Of a DNA stretch of 64,000 nt, positions 12,701-25,483 are shown piece by piece. Position 1 is the first letter of the stretch. Each line of letters starts with the position of its first letter. Under the pieces are notes generated by a model, which did not search any database, was not told the origin of the DNA, and saw nothing but the letters and a program-made list of their open reading frames with translations. This DNA is from Phascolomyces articulosus (taxonomy: Eukaryota > Mucoromycota > Mucoromycetes > Mucorales > Lichtheimiaceae). Made by a program: the position numbers and the translations under genes. The stretch lies in assembly GCA_025677815.1 (NCBI GenBank), contig JAIXMP010000010.1, positions 620,001 through 684,000 of the forward strand, in the 5' to 3' direction.

Positions 12701-14663
12701 GGAATATGTCAATTTTAAGCGTTTACCTCCACATCTTTTTCATAAACATGAGGTTTGTTTGGACAACGAGGAGCATAACAACCTTCAGAACCAGGTTCAC
12801 AACCTTGGACATAACATTTGGCAATGCCAGTGAATACACCCACTGGAACAACCCTTCGCAAACGATAAGTTTCATCGGGTGAATCATAGACAACGCGACG
12901 ATTCGATGATTTTTGAGAAGTTTCAGTCACTGGTTCCAATAAACCTGCGGGTTTACATTGCATCATCGCATTGAGGACCTTGATACAATGTTCACGAGGA
13001 TATAATCCGCCTAAAAGTTCAACCACAGTGTCCTAAAATAAAAATAATTTAAATTATTTTTCATGCTATTACAAAAAAAAACAGCTAATCTAATAAGAAA
13101 AAAAAATAGATAGCATACCACAGCTTCAGCACCAGTAAATGCATCAGGATATTCTGTGGAACAACTAAGTTCTCTAAGACTAACAACTTCCTTCATCTTT
13201 GTAGAGAATGCTTTCGACAAGACTGATAAAAGTGCTGGATCTGTTGATCCTTCGGCAGGAACAGTTTCTGCCTCAGCAGCAGCCATGCTTGCAGCAACAG
13301 ATGCAACTGTGGCAGCTGCCATTGGAGCAGGTGGTAACGGTTTGTCGGAACGATATCCTCCATAATTCGTTTTTTCTTCCTCCACATCCGATTCATCGCT
13401 CGAATCATCAGAGCGGGTATGTTTTGAACTATCCATGCGTCGAAGGGACTTACGTACTGATTCACGATGAACATCTTCAGCAGCAGTGGCAGTCGATGGT
13501 TGTACAGTGGATGGACGGTAGGTACTAATGAAATCTTGAGAAGGAGCTTTCATATATTCCAAAGGTGGATAAGGTGCAGGTGTTTGATCGTAGGTAGTGG
13601 ATCGAGTCCATCGTTCCGGTGTAGGCATTTGGAATTTAAATGGGGTTTCCGCTCTTTGTGGGGGTGGTTTGGCACCGGCTGGCATTGGAGGATACGTATT
13701 GTTAGATGCTGGTGGATATGGTTGTTGTTGCGTTGGGGGATAAGGTGATGGTGGTGGTGCCTCATGTTGCTGTTGAGGTGGATAAGGTTGTTGTTGATGG
13801 TGAGGAGGAGGAGGATGGTGATGATGATGATGATGATGATGATGATGTGGTTGAACAGGCGGATAAGGGGAAGGTGGTTCCTGTTGATGCATTGGTGGAT
13901 AAGGCGATGTTGGTTCCTGATGCATCGGTGGATACGGGGAATGTGGTTCCGAATGGATGGGTGGATATGGCGAAGTAGGCTCAGTTGGCTGGGTTGGAGG
14001 ATATGGTGCTGTGCCATGTTCTGGAGGATAGGGTCCAGTTGACTCAGGGCGAGGTGGGTAAGCTGGTGGATAGCCTGGTTGGCCAGGTCCATTGCCACCC
14101 ATAGGTGGATAAGATGGCATTGATTGTCGAAATGAATAGGATGGTTGCGTATGCGGAGGATATCCTTGTTGGGGCATTGGCATATTAAGATGCTGAGGTT
14201 GACGAGCACCTTGGGAAAATTTCCACTGTTCTGGTTGATGAGGACGAGGTGGTTGTTGAGGATGCATAGACATACCCATGGGTGCCTGTGGAGGAGGAGG
14301 AGGATATCCACCTAAACTACCCATACTTCCTCCAGAATGAGAACGAGTATGTTGAAAGTTCCCAGGTAAAGGCATATCCAATCCGTTATTGGGATAATAC
14401 TATTATTATTATTGTCAAAAAAAAAAAGGTGAGAAAAGAACAAAACTATATATATATACATGTGATCATAGCATCGAAAGCTTTGCTTTGGCATCATTTT
14501 CATCAATACTTACGTTTCCAGGTTCTTGTGGTCTGATCTGAGCATGCGCACCATGGGGTGTACCATGAGGACTACTATGATTAGAACCATTAAATCCATT
14601 CATTTCAGGTACACCGTCATTACGGTTAAACTCACGGTCGGGTGGTTCACGATAGTCAGCCAT
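9723..14663 (-). CDS. ROM2: Rom2-type Rho1 guanine nucleotide exchange factor (DEP-DH-PH-CNH)
   Basis: Ten exons join in phase to 1364 aa: 14514-14663, 13119-14399, 12727-13032, 12586-12645, 12363-12509, 11168-12296, 10899-11054, 10485-10774, 10007-10396, 9723-9908. The first ~330 residues are Pro-rich, with many PYPP units and a run of ten His. A DEP-like domain spans about 435-560 and is followed by a Cys-rich patch (CYVQGCEPGSEGCYAPRCPN). The DH (RhoGEF) domain lies about 610-815, with EEQYLKDLEIMHQ, YIVALTRRSNERFGHFLQ and FRHFLLRPVMRLQRYPLLL. A PH region (about 840-1000) and a CNH/citron domain (about 1020-1340, with IGTSTGVYFK and PYVLAFDPRFIEIRHV) complete the layout of yeast Rom1/Rom2. 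The expected role is to load Rho1 with GTP in the cell-wall-integrity pathway and to drive glucan synthase and Pkc1. The RhoGAP gene upstream on the same strand is a plausible functional opposite, which is inference only. Confidence 0.95.
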
Positions 14664-16458
14664 TATATTTCAAATTCCTCTCTCTTTTTGGTTTTTTGAT
14701 AGTATGATTGATTGCTATTCGAACGGGATGCTGGTTTACCGAGGTAAATAGAAAAAAAATAAGTAAAAATAGATTGAAGTTCAAAGAAGAATAAGAACAA
14801 TGAAAAAAAAAATATGAGTGCCAAGGCTGTTTTTTTTTGAACTGGAAATCCCGGGATGATCAAGTCTTTTAAATATATATTATATCCTACCCGTATAGCC
14901 TCTTTTGTTTATCTTCAATCGCGAGGTGTGAATGGAAAACGCGCCCGAGAATAATATGAATAAAAAACAAAAAAGAGAAAAGAGAGAAAAGCTTATTTGG
15001 CTTATTTGCAACAATCCCGAATATGTATTTTTTTTTTTGGTGCGTCATGCCTTGCTATACTGCTAATGAGAGTTTAACTATTAGTTGCGCTGGGGGCGCA
15101 GGGCCACTTGCAAGCGACCTATATTAATTTTTGCTGGGCAGGATGTTTTTTTTTTGGAAAAAACAAAAAACAAACATGGAATCTTGTTGCATAAACGATT
15201 GATCCTATTCTACTTTGCTACTACTTTTTATTATTCAACAAATATCATGCCCAGATTCTCTATCTATATGTATTCCTTTAGACAGAATGCACCATGGTGA
15301 ACAGATCACATTATCTAGTCATTTTTTCAATTCATGGACTGGTCACGCAAAAATGTTCCAAAAAGAGAAAAAACCCGCAAGGCCGCTACTGGGGAAGTAC
15401 AGATAGACCCAGAGTATCAAAAACTAAATCTGGTGTGAAAATTCATCATCTTACTATGTTTTTCTTTGGCTGGATATATTTTATTATTAGGTAAGTATTA
15501 TCCAACAACAGTAAATTTTATATTTGTTCTTGTTAGCTATCTAGTAAATCAGTATCAATAGGAATACGCTGTGCTGACAATCGTTTATACACTATTCACT
15601 TCATGATGATAATAATAGGAACACAGGTATGAATATAGCATCAATAATTAGAAGAATACTACAAAAAAATGAGTACAATTATCCGAAATAGTGATATAGA
15701 CATATATTACATATTACATAATTTATTTCATATGCCATCAGTTGTCTAAATTTAATAGTGTCTCTTCAGTTTTTTTCGGTGACTTGCTTTGTCCATAATT
15801 TGATGGACGCTTTCAAAAAAAAAAAAGTATACACTGAGTAGTACTTGTTGCTGGCATCTCAAAGGACAAGAATGTACCGCTTCCAATACTTACAATAAGA
15901 TACTGATGGACTTGGATGGTGAGGGCAGGCAGCAAAGTAACTAAATGGTGTCGGGTTACATGCTTTCTGAGTCATTGTTGTCCCACCATCAATGAACTAT
16001 GACAAGTAAAAGATTCCCTTATTACCTTCGGGTCATGGATAGGTGACGAGAGATCATGTAGGTGGCTACCGCCTTAGTAAAATCCTGGGAAACGTTGAAC
16101 TTTGTTCATTGTATATATATTTTTATATAGATAAAGAACAACGGCAACAGTCTAAAGTTTCTTTTAATTATTTATATTGATTTCTTTTTATTAATCTTGG
16201 AATTTAATAACTAGTAAATGTTAGTAGAATTATAATATATGAGGAGACCGTTATCCTAATTTTTTGAAAATAGATTGGAAACAACCTATACGGTCATTGT
16301 TCAACTTGATTGGTTCCTAATCAATGCTTGAGATGACATCGACCAATTCAAGTTATATTTAATTCTCTTCTTAGCATGATAATAACCTAAAGGTAGAATG
16401 ATGAATGATTGTTTATCCATTAAACAAACGTTTCCCATATTAAACTAATAGCAAAACT

Positions 16459-17400
16459 TTATTGTTTTTGAAAGTATAACATACACTCTATTATTTTCAA
16501 TGGAAATAAACAGAAGTTATAATCACAAAAAAAATATTGGAGGGTGTTGATGATGATACCATTATCAAATGACTTATTTAAAAAGCTATGTGTCTCTAAC
16601 ACCTTCCGATAAATGTTATCGCTCAATTTTTGCCACTGTATTTTGAACTTTTCCAAATCAAATTTACCATTCCCCACTCCCGTATTGTACAAATGCTCCT
16701 TATCAACATTGTTTTATATGGAATACCTAGCAAGACTACACCATATTATATAAAAAGGAACTAGGTTTGGATGGAAGGGTCAATTTAGTAATCAATGAAA
16801 GGATATGAAGTGGATAGATACCCATCATCTCATCGGTTATTATTACTAGAATTATAAACCACGGAAATTCTTGTAAAGTAACGTTTTTCAAAAGGTTCAC
16901 TCTTTGGTACTTCAACATAATAACCCGTTCTCTCTTTCTAAAGTTGTTTTTCTACTTCATATTGCTTTTTTCTGATTAGCATATATAGAACGGTGAGATA
17001 AAATGTGATTGATAAGGTTGTGGTTGTATCCAGGTATATCAACAAAGGATTTTAATGACCATGCACATTGGCAAATATATATGCCAAGATGGTGCCGTTC
17101 ATCGAATGTAACTGAGATTTGAGAAGTTCATGACATTTGATATATATAAGAATTTATCATCACTACGGACTGAGATTGAGACCAAAGAGACTATTTTGAT
17201 GAATTAAATGCTAAATACTTTTAGAATCGAACTGTTGACTTCTTACTGCCAAAGATACGTACTTGACACGATAGATGTCGATGCTTGCGACAAGATTTTC
17301 TAATAATTTTAAAGAAGTACCAAGAGAAGTGTAGTCAAGTTCCACCAAAACGTGCCTCCAAGTGTTTTTTTTTTGAAATTGTAATATCTCCAACAAAAGA
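16459..17400 (-). pseudogene. Possible decayed coding region of unknown family
   Basis: Reading the minus strand from 17396 down, several consecutive blocks have protein-like composition: TWRHVLVELDYTSLGTSLKL with RVKYVSLAVRSQQFDSK (17211-17396), VSLVSISVRSDDKFLYISNV (about 17080-17180), LLKNVTLQEFPWFIILVI (16736-16918) and GKFDLEKFKIQWQKLSDNIY (16459-16692). Stops and frame changes separate them and I could not place splice sites that join them in phase. Either this is a degenerate transposon-type gene or an intron-rich gene that I cannot resolve. No family is recognised. Confidence 0.25.
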
Positions 17401-18149
17401 AAAACATATACCTTATTTTATTAACATAAATTTTGTATTCTATTATTACAGAATCCTGATTTCAGATACATTTTGTAATTTATTTTATTTAACAATAGCA
17501 ACAACAATCATAATACAACGTCACTTATATATCCATATAGCTATCAAGCCGGTTATTTTTTTGTATCAGAATAATACAACAGTCAATTTACGGTTTTATC
17601 AAAGTGGACACTGTGATTTTTTTTAATTAGCAGTATTCTATCTTTATACATTCCCATAACAATCAATTAAACGTCAAAATAAAAATAAATATAGATAAAA
17701 AAGCATCCAAATAACATGAATACTCTTTGACTGTTACTCAAGATATAACTTTGCTTAATACAGGGAGATTTAAGTACACATTTCAACACGAAAGAATATC
17801 ATTCTGACCAAAATTTGGCTATCAGTGTGGTTGCCTCAATCACAAAAAGTTGTAATAGGTTTCCAACGTTGGTGATATAACCTATGACATCATTTCTTAT
17901 ATGCTATCACAGCGCTTTTATTGACTTGTTCATAGTATGAATATTTCAAAAACTACCCGAAAGGATGATTGCGTCGTAGTTAGTTTTCCTCTCATACTTT
18001 AGAACATTGATATCGTATATGAAAAAAGAACCAAGCTTTATATAGCATATATGTTTTGGTATAATATAATAGTTCATCGTGTTGCTGTAAATTTATGCAA
18101 TTATTATTCTGAACAGAAACTAGGTAATACTATATATTATGAATGAATT

Positions 18150-18226
18150 GTTAGTAGGCTTGGAAGCACAATTATACGGTTTTTAAAATATATGTAAAAA
18201 AAAAAAACTCGAATTGCAAGCCTAAC
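18150..18226. repeat. Imperfect inverted repeat (hairpin-capable)
   Basis: The arms around 18150-18172 and 18212-18226 share GGCTTG against CAAGCC plus flanking GTTAG/CTAAC and CAATT/AATTG matches, with a poly-A containing loop. It could be a fragment of a small inverted-repeat element or chance. Confidence 0.3.
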
Positions 18227-21200
18227 ATTATGCTTTATTTAAATAATTGCGTAGATCTCATATTTTGGGTAAAAAAAGTGATATAGGCATCAGTATAAGA
18301 TCCATGAACGCATTGCCATTTTATTTTGCAAGTTCATTCACGAAAAGCCAATGGAATAGGTTAGAATAAAATAATTATGTGTTTCAGGCACTATTAAATC
18401 AAAAAAGGAATTTAAAACCATACTTGTTTTTTTTATGAACTTGAATGCAATGGTACTAATCTTTTATGATTATTATTAATTACGAACAGTGCACTTTGTG
18501 CATTGCCAATGTATTAATTTGACGTTTGAAAAAAAAATATGACAGCACGGTTTTTTGGGATATAAAATTAGGTCCGTGCGTTCCGAAACATAATCCGCGT
18601 TGATGTGATCACAGAAAGAACGTGTATTGATCTCATTCAAACAATGTTCATGAACAATAAATAAAAAAAAATAATTTAAACAGTTTATTTATATAAAAAC
18701 GCTTCAATATTATAAAAACAAAATGACATGGGAGGTTTCATTAAAATTACTAAAGAAAAAAAAAGAGAAAAAGACATAACATTGTCCTATTCTTTTTTTG
18801 TTTATTTATTATTATCATTTTCTTATTTATTATATGAGGGTGATCAATAAAGATCAAGAAAGACCTAAGGTCTTGAAAAATTGCCTTTGCACTTTCCGAA
18901 GAACAGTACAATGGACGTATCATTGAAAATAGTTTTCAATCAGCAATAAACCAGCATCGGTAAGACCTCATTTGCGTGGTTATTGTCCGAGCACAAGGAT
19001 AAAGAAAAAAAAAGAAAAAAGAAAAATCCAAACCAAGCTGGGACACACCTTCTTTTATAACTTTTTGATTGAAATCCCGATATGTGATTTGTGTGGTGCA
19101 GTAGCTCTTTTTTGTGTACGTTACGTAGTAATAGAAAATAGTTAATGGAGGTCATGTCAAAAAGACAATGGCAAAGGTAGTTGTCATGGAAATTATTATA
19201 AAGTTAAGGTGGTACCTTAGACTGAGCTTAATATGAGGAAGCCAAGGTTTATTTGTTTCGCACAGAGATCTGCAAAAAGGCAGATAAAAGCGCCGATTTT
19301 TTTTTATCATCTTTTTTATACATCGTGAACAGATATATACATAAAAGATACTGGTCAATATGATGATGATACTATTTTTTTTTTTCTGATGGAGACTTTT
19401 TTTATGGACTTCATATTTGGGTAACAGCAGTTTTTAGAAGAAGCTGATACTTAACAATGTCATCTCTATTTAGAGACAGGTGGTACAAATCTATCCAAAA
19501 TTGTTGACCCTGGTCTTGGTGAACAATCAAAAATACAATCGGTCACTGGAAGTTTTGATATTATCTTACTGAAAACAGAAGAAGTTATATTATAATTGAT
19601 ATATAGGACAATCCAGAAGACATTAATCGCTATCATCTGTTAACTTTGTAATTCACGAAATTAAATGATACCATCTATTTTAACTTGACAGATAGTGCTA
19701 GCTGATGAAAGAGATTTTGGTTCTCTAGCACTATGAAAATGTTGATTTTAAATAAGGAAGAACAGCTCTATATATGGAATTATTTATTGCCTATAGTCAA
19801 CTAGTAATATCACTTGGTTTTGGGATTTGGAACCTTTTAAGCTGGTAAACTAATGATAATACTGATCCTGGCTAATTTAAAACAAATAATCCGATTTGAT
19901 ATATAGCTAGTTACCAAAATAATGAGAGATAAAGATAGATTGACTAAATTAGGTTTCATCCATTGAAGTATTTTTTTTTTTTTGCATGAATATTTTTTCT
20001 CATGGCATATGTAAGCAAATAGCAGTGTATTACATAATGAATTAATAAAAACTGTTTATTATATCATCATAAAGGATAATTTTGTTTAGAAAATGATGAA
20101 GCATATTTTAGAAAGAGGTTATGAAGTTGTCTTTAATCAAAGTGGTATATAATAACATCTTATGGATATAAATATACAAAATGATTTAATCATTATTATA
20201 AAAGTCAATATCAGTTATCAACAATAACAGATTATTTAAAATTATCATTATAAGAATGATCGAAGATAATTTTTGACTTGACTTGTCAGTAGTACTACAT
20301 CATTCTTGTTACTAAAAAAAGATACAATGCGATAAAGAAAAAATTACCAGCTCACTTTTTTTTTTTTTTTTTGAAACTTGGAATGCAGGAGGAGGATGAC
20401 GGGAAGGGATTATTATCAAAAACGACTTTCATGTTTCGGGACGGTCCGATATATAATAAATTAGAAATGTTTCTATCCCATTTATTCAACAAGTTCCCGC
20501 TTCTTGTTTTCAAGTAATAATCTAAAAGGTATTAATACTTCTTGTCAAAAAAAAAAGCTGATCCTGAATCTACAAGCACAGATTTTATCAATCAATTTAA
20601 AGATGTTTTTCGCCTAAACTTTTTTAAGCATCTAACTGGTGTTACCAATCAAAATTTATGATCGATGTCAACACATGCCAACAACGTGTAAAATTGATAA
20701 TTTTTTCTTATTCATGCATTTCAATAACTTTTTATCCGCTGGAATCTTTTAATGGTAGTACCAAATTTTGTCAGCATCAAAACCTTTTTTTTTTCTGCAA
20801 TTTTATTATTATTATTAAGGTTTTATTATGCTATTCTTCTTCTTTCATTTTCTATATAATGCGATTTACTAAGAATAAGAAGAAGATAAACAAAAGTTAT
20901 ACGTATGATTAAATAAGTAAGAAAGAAAAGTTCCAGACTGGGGCTGCGTGTTCTTTTAACAAGTGAAATCATCATCATTGTGCATATGAATAACAAAGTG
21001 AGTTATTCCAAATGATCACGATATCACCCGGTTAAAACACGACGGAGTCTTTTTCTCTCTTTCTTCTTCCCTTTTCATATTATTACTTATTCATATGATT
21101 TCTTATTTTATTTAAATGGGTTCATATATATATATATATATCACACCATACTACATGTATATATATATATATATATATCAATATTAAAATGATCGTATTC

Positions 21201-21732
21201 TTTATATTATGAAACTAAGAAATTCAATATATGAAAATATGCGGAGCTCACGGAAAAAAAAGCCATTAGTATTTCAGTATATGGCCTAAATAAGGTTATT
21301 TCGCCGATTGGAAAAAAAAATGAATGGTTTGGTCTTTCAGGGTCAAAACATAAGGGGGAAGGAATAAGAAGAAGTGGGGGACTTTTAGCCGATTTCAAAC
21401 GGTTATGGGGGATAGAAAATATAAATAAATATAAAAAAGATCAGTTATGGAAAGTGTTTATTCAAAAGTGTAATTCTATAAAGTGATGATGATGTTGTTG
21501 ATTAGAATTGTGGAAGGCTGTGTACTCTTTTTTACGGACCGAGCTTTTTAAATTTCCCACGAATAACTTTACATTTTCAATGATATAAACTGCTTGTTAT
21601 CATTTGTGTGTATTGTGATGATGTGTATTATTAATATTATTATTAATTAATAATAATAAAAATAAGTAATAGCTGCCTAGTAGTTATTAGATGTGATGGT
21701 GGTAATAATATAATTCTCAGCAGATCTTAATC

Positions 21733-22019
21733 GATAATAAAATGTAAGTATATAAAACAAGTAGTTAGTGTTTGTAGATTTCTTTGCGATAACAACCTAT
21801 ATAATTCCCTCCAGGAATGAAGCCCAGTTGGTGCAACAACTCTTTTTTTCTAAAGAGACCCCCTCTACACGATTTTTCCACTCCCCCACATCTATGATAG
21901 GAAGAGAGATATAGAACGAATAAATAATAATAGTAGTGATAGACATTTAGACATTTTACCTATAGTGATGGAATGTATAAATTACATTGTCAATTATAGA
22001 GTGAATACCATAATGATAA
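21733..22019. promoter_or_regulatory. Cluster of GATA (HGATAR) sites upstream of the GATA-factor gene
   Basis: Five matches to the AreA-type site are seen on the plus strand: cGATAA at about 21733 and 21788, tGATAG at about 21896 and 21938, and tGATAA at about 22015. Fungal AreA-type genes are often autoregulated through such sites. In AT-rich DNA several matches are expected by chance, so this is only suggestive. Confidence 0.25.
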
Positions 22020-22325
22020 TTTTTGTCATACCTTAAAACAGAAAATTTTATTATGATTTCATCATCAATGCAAGTAATGTGTGTGTGTCATTATAAAAGT
22101 GATCCCGTTTATTTTATATATAAAAGAAAAACTTGTTTCACATGACCAGGAATTTGGTCTAAAACTCCGCATGAATTTGATTCGTGCCATAGTTCTTCAC
22201 TTCAGGCAACTTTACCTTTTTTTTATTCGATCAGCAAAACGGGAAAAAAAAAGGTGGCCTTTTCTTTTTTCCTCTACCCATTTTCTTTTTTCATTTTCAA
22301 CATTCAAACACAAAAGCAATGCACT

Positions 22326-25300
22326 ATGGATCGCACGGAAAAAAAGCGGCCTAGCTTACATTTGCAAGATCTCGAACGTCATACTCCTTCAGAAAAAGAC
22401 TTGAAGAATGCAGCATTATCACCTTCTACACCTTCTGGAGTAGCAGCTTCCCTTTTAGAAGATTCATTATTTCCACCCAGAAAACCTAAAACATCATCCA
22501 CTATGACGGACGACGATATCACGCATACCAATCATCATACACAACAGCAAAAGGATGGTTCTGATGAAGAAAATGTGGATGGACAAAGTAAACAGGATCC
22601 TTTGGCAACTCAAGTATGGCGATTATATACAAAAGCAAAAGATACACTTCCGAATGCTTCACGCATGGAGAATTTAACTTGGCGCATGATGGCCATGACA
22701 TTGAATAAAAATAAATCGAAATCATCCACACCGTCCACTCCAGCAACAGAAAAAACAGAAGAGGAGGATGATCTTGATGAAGAGAATAAAATGTTTATTG
22801 ATAATGAGAATAATACTCTGGGAGGAACAAGAGGAAAAGGAGCAGAGACCGCCACTTCACCACCTGCACCGGATGATACCACAGAATTGCTGTCGTCGTC
22901 TGCACCACCTTATACAATCGATTTTTTCAGTGGTGGACCTCCTTTTCAAAAATCTATAGGTAGCCCTGGAGCCACAACACCTCGTCAAAATAGACAATCT
23001 TCTAATCCTCGTAATAAGAGTGTTTTTGTCTATGGTTCAGCTCGTGCCACCACATCTACTTCTTCATGCGCAGCAACGCCATCTTCTCCTTCAACCGCGT
23101 CTCCACACGTTACAGAATACAATGTAAGGTTTATTCTATTTTATTTTGTTTATCTTTTTTTTTTATATGTGGGAATATGTGGTGTTTATGTGTCTCTATA
23201 CAACTCCTTGGAAAAAAAACCCCCTTTTGTATATATGCTTTCCCCTCTTCCCACCTCTCCCCCAAATCTTTTCCTGTGTTTTACTTTTTTCATGTGGGTG
23301 GATTGCTGTAAAGAAAAAAAAGTGGACGAGCCTTGTTAATTTTTTTTTTTTTTGACACGTTATACATATATGTTTGTTTTTTTGTTTTTGTTTTTTTTAC
23401 ATAGGTTGCAGAAACAAATAGTTCTTATTTTCCTCAAGTCAATGGTTCCAACAGTATTACCATTCCAGTTGACATGCCGGTGGATTCAGATATGGAAGAT
23501 AGTATGAGTAGTAGTCATCGCGAACCCGCTTCACCACTTTCTATGTCTTCCCCATTTGCAGGATCACTTGATTCCACAAATGCATTTCTTAGTCATTCGC
23601 TTCCTAATTATCACCCACACATTCCAGCACATGGTCCTAATGGTAGCAATGCAGGCATGCTTCCACACCACCCTATGAATTCACCTACCACATCCACGGC
23701 CGCGCAGGCGCGGTCGTCATCATCGTCCATGTATATGAATTCTTCATCGATAGACGCTGGTACGCCACCTTCCACCTCTTTTAGTCCACGTTTAAATGTA
23801 CCACAAGTCAATAATCCAGGAGCCATGAGTTTTGAGGAATTATTTTCAATGTACTACGCTGGAGGTGGACCAGGAACTCATCCAACAGCAGTAGCAGCGG
23901 CAGCGGCAGCAGCACAAGCGGGGACCTCACCTACCACAAGCACCTCTTTTGACGGGCACATGCTATCATCACTGATGGCACATCAGGGTGCTAACGATGG
24001 ATCTTTGTCACACATTGATCCTACTCAACTTGAAAGTGGTAGTGGTAGTAGTCATCCTACAAGTGTACCTTTCGGAATGGCAACATCTGGTAAGATTTTT
24101 TATTTATTATTATGATTTAATCTGTTTCATAGTGATGGAAAAGAAGGGTTGGGGGATGACACAGCATGTTTGTGATAAGTGATAAAAAAGAGAGAGAAAT
24201 AGATAAAAATAATATTGATAATTAAAATGAATATCTATTTATATACTATTTTAGCGCCACAACAACAACAACATTCGATACAATCTCCACCTGCATTATT
24301 ACCACAAACACCACCAGCATCTTCCAGTGACGTCCCGCAAACACCCATCAAATCAAGTTCGCCGAAATTTGCCATTGCAACAAAACCATCCAGTGGAGGG
24401 AAAAGATCAGACGATGCATCGAAAAAAGAAGGAACACCTACTAGATGTACCAATTGTGGTACTTCTACTACACCCCTTTGGCGTCGAGACAGTTCTGGTC
24501 AACCATTGTGTAACGCCTGTGGGTTATTCTTGAAACTTCATGGTGTTGTACGACCTTTGAGTCTCAAAACCGATGTCATCAAGAAACGAAATCGTAGTGG
24601 TACAGCCAATGCTCATGGTCGAGGTGGCAATGCTGTAGGGAATGAGGGCCGAGGGAGTATCAGTGGTAATAGTGGTTCAGGTGGGAATAAAGGGAAAGCC
24701 ACTTTTCTTCAAGCCAATCCATTCGGAAGTCAAAGTGGTGGTGGGATGACAGTGACAGCTGCGGCAGCCGCGGCCCAAGGATCCACTATGGGTGTGATTG
24801 GAAAACGTTCCAGTGGCACAGGAATGATTAATATTGCTCCCAACAGTACAAGTAAAATGGCAGTGTTACCGGCAGGGATCAACACGAACCCAGGTTCTGG
24901 TATACCACCGAATGGACGGCCGATTGTTTTTGCCACACAACGTATTGGTACGACGAAACGTCAACGACGGCATTCTTTAAGTAATGATAATAAAAAGAAT
25001 ACTCAACAACAAGATAAACAACAACAACAGTCACCTTCATCTGCCATCACTATTTCAGGATCTATGCCTAATCAATCCATGTCAGCTGGGGATGGATTTC
25101 GACAAATATTGTTACCACAGCAACAACAACCAAGGAACATATTACCCAATAATCAACGACCACCACAACATCCACCTGCTCCAGGTGTTCTTCCAACCGT
25201 AGGAAGTGCACCTAATTTATCATGGATGGGAATGATGAATGGGGGTGGGGGTAGTGAATCACCTCGTTCTTTTAGTGGTGACTCAGCCTCTTTGGCATCC

Positions 25301-25483
25301 TTATCTCCCGATCAATTGCAACGGCTCCTTTTACTCCAGCAAGCATCAGCAGCTGCAGCAGCTGCTGCTGCCACTTCTTCTTCCCCTTCTTCTATGCCTT
25401 CTTCCACCCCACCTTCCGCAATCCCTATAGACGATGTACATGCCATGGACCATGATCATACTCCTTCACAAAGTTGGTCATAA
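22326..25483 (+). CDS. areA: AreA/Nit2/Gln3-type GATA zinc-finger nitrogen regulator
   Basis: Three exons (22326-23123, 23405-24089, 24255-25483) join in phase to 903 aa. The N-terminal conserved block of fungal AreA-type factors is present at about 90-130: [20 protein letters not shown] followed by LTWRMMAM. A single GATA finger of the C-X2-C-X17-C-X2-C type begins at Cys559 ([14 protein letters not shown] and [12 protein letters not shown]) and runs into [16 protein letters not shown]. The rest is low complexity with Ser, Gln, Gly and Ala runs, as is usual for these activators. It should bind GATA sites in the nucleus and switch on genes for the use of poorer nitrogen sources. I chose the ATG at 22326; an in-frame GTG lies upstream at 22254, but the extension is Phe-rich and looks like a pyrimidine-rich leader. 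Confidence 0.93.

Larger units (their letters stand above)
14664..22325. other. 7.7 kb AT-rich gene desert with weak coding relics
   Basis: No complete gene could be assembled. The ends serve as upstream regions of the Rho GEF (left) and the AreA-like gene (right). Inside are minus-strand pieces between 16459 and 17400 with protein-like composition but broken frames, a short plus-strand open stretch at 19461-19595, two TA runs (about 21125-21141 and 21159-21178) and an imperfect inverted repeat (18150-18226). There is no tRNA or 5S rRNA that I can recognise. Confidence 0.4.

Noticed and set aside
13550..14311. 253-codon open frame overlapping the Rho GEF exon on the same strand
   Set aside because: It is a shifted-frame shadow of the PYPP/His repeat region; its His/Ile/Leu-rich product is an artefact of the repeat codons.
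15890..16090. GC-richer stretch with GGTGAC/GGGAAAC motifs that recalled a 5S rRNA
   Set aside because: The order and spacing of conserved 5S elements are absent and no stem I fits.
17205..17235. T-loop-like sequence CAGTTCGATT (minus strand)
   Set aside because: No matching acceptor, D-arm or anticodon stem can be folded around it, so it is not a tRNA.
22254..22325. Upstream extension of the AreA-like protein from a GTG
   Set aside because: Non-ATG start and a Phe-rich, pyrimidine-tract sequence typical of a leader rather than coding DNA.
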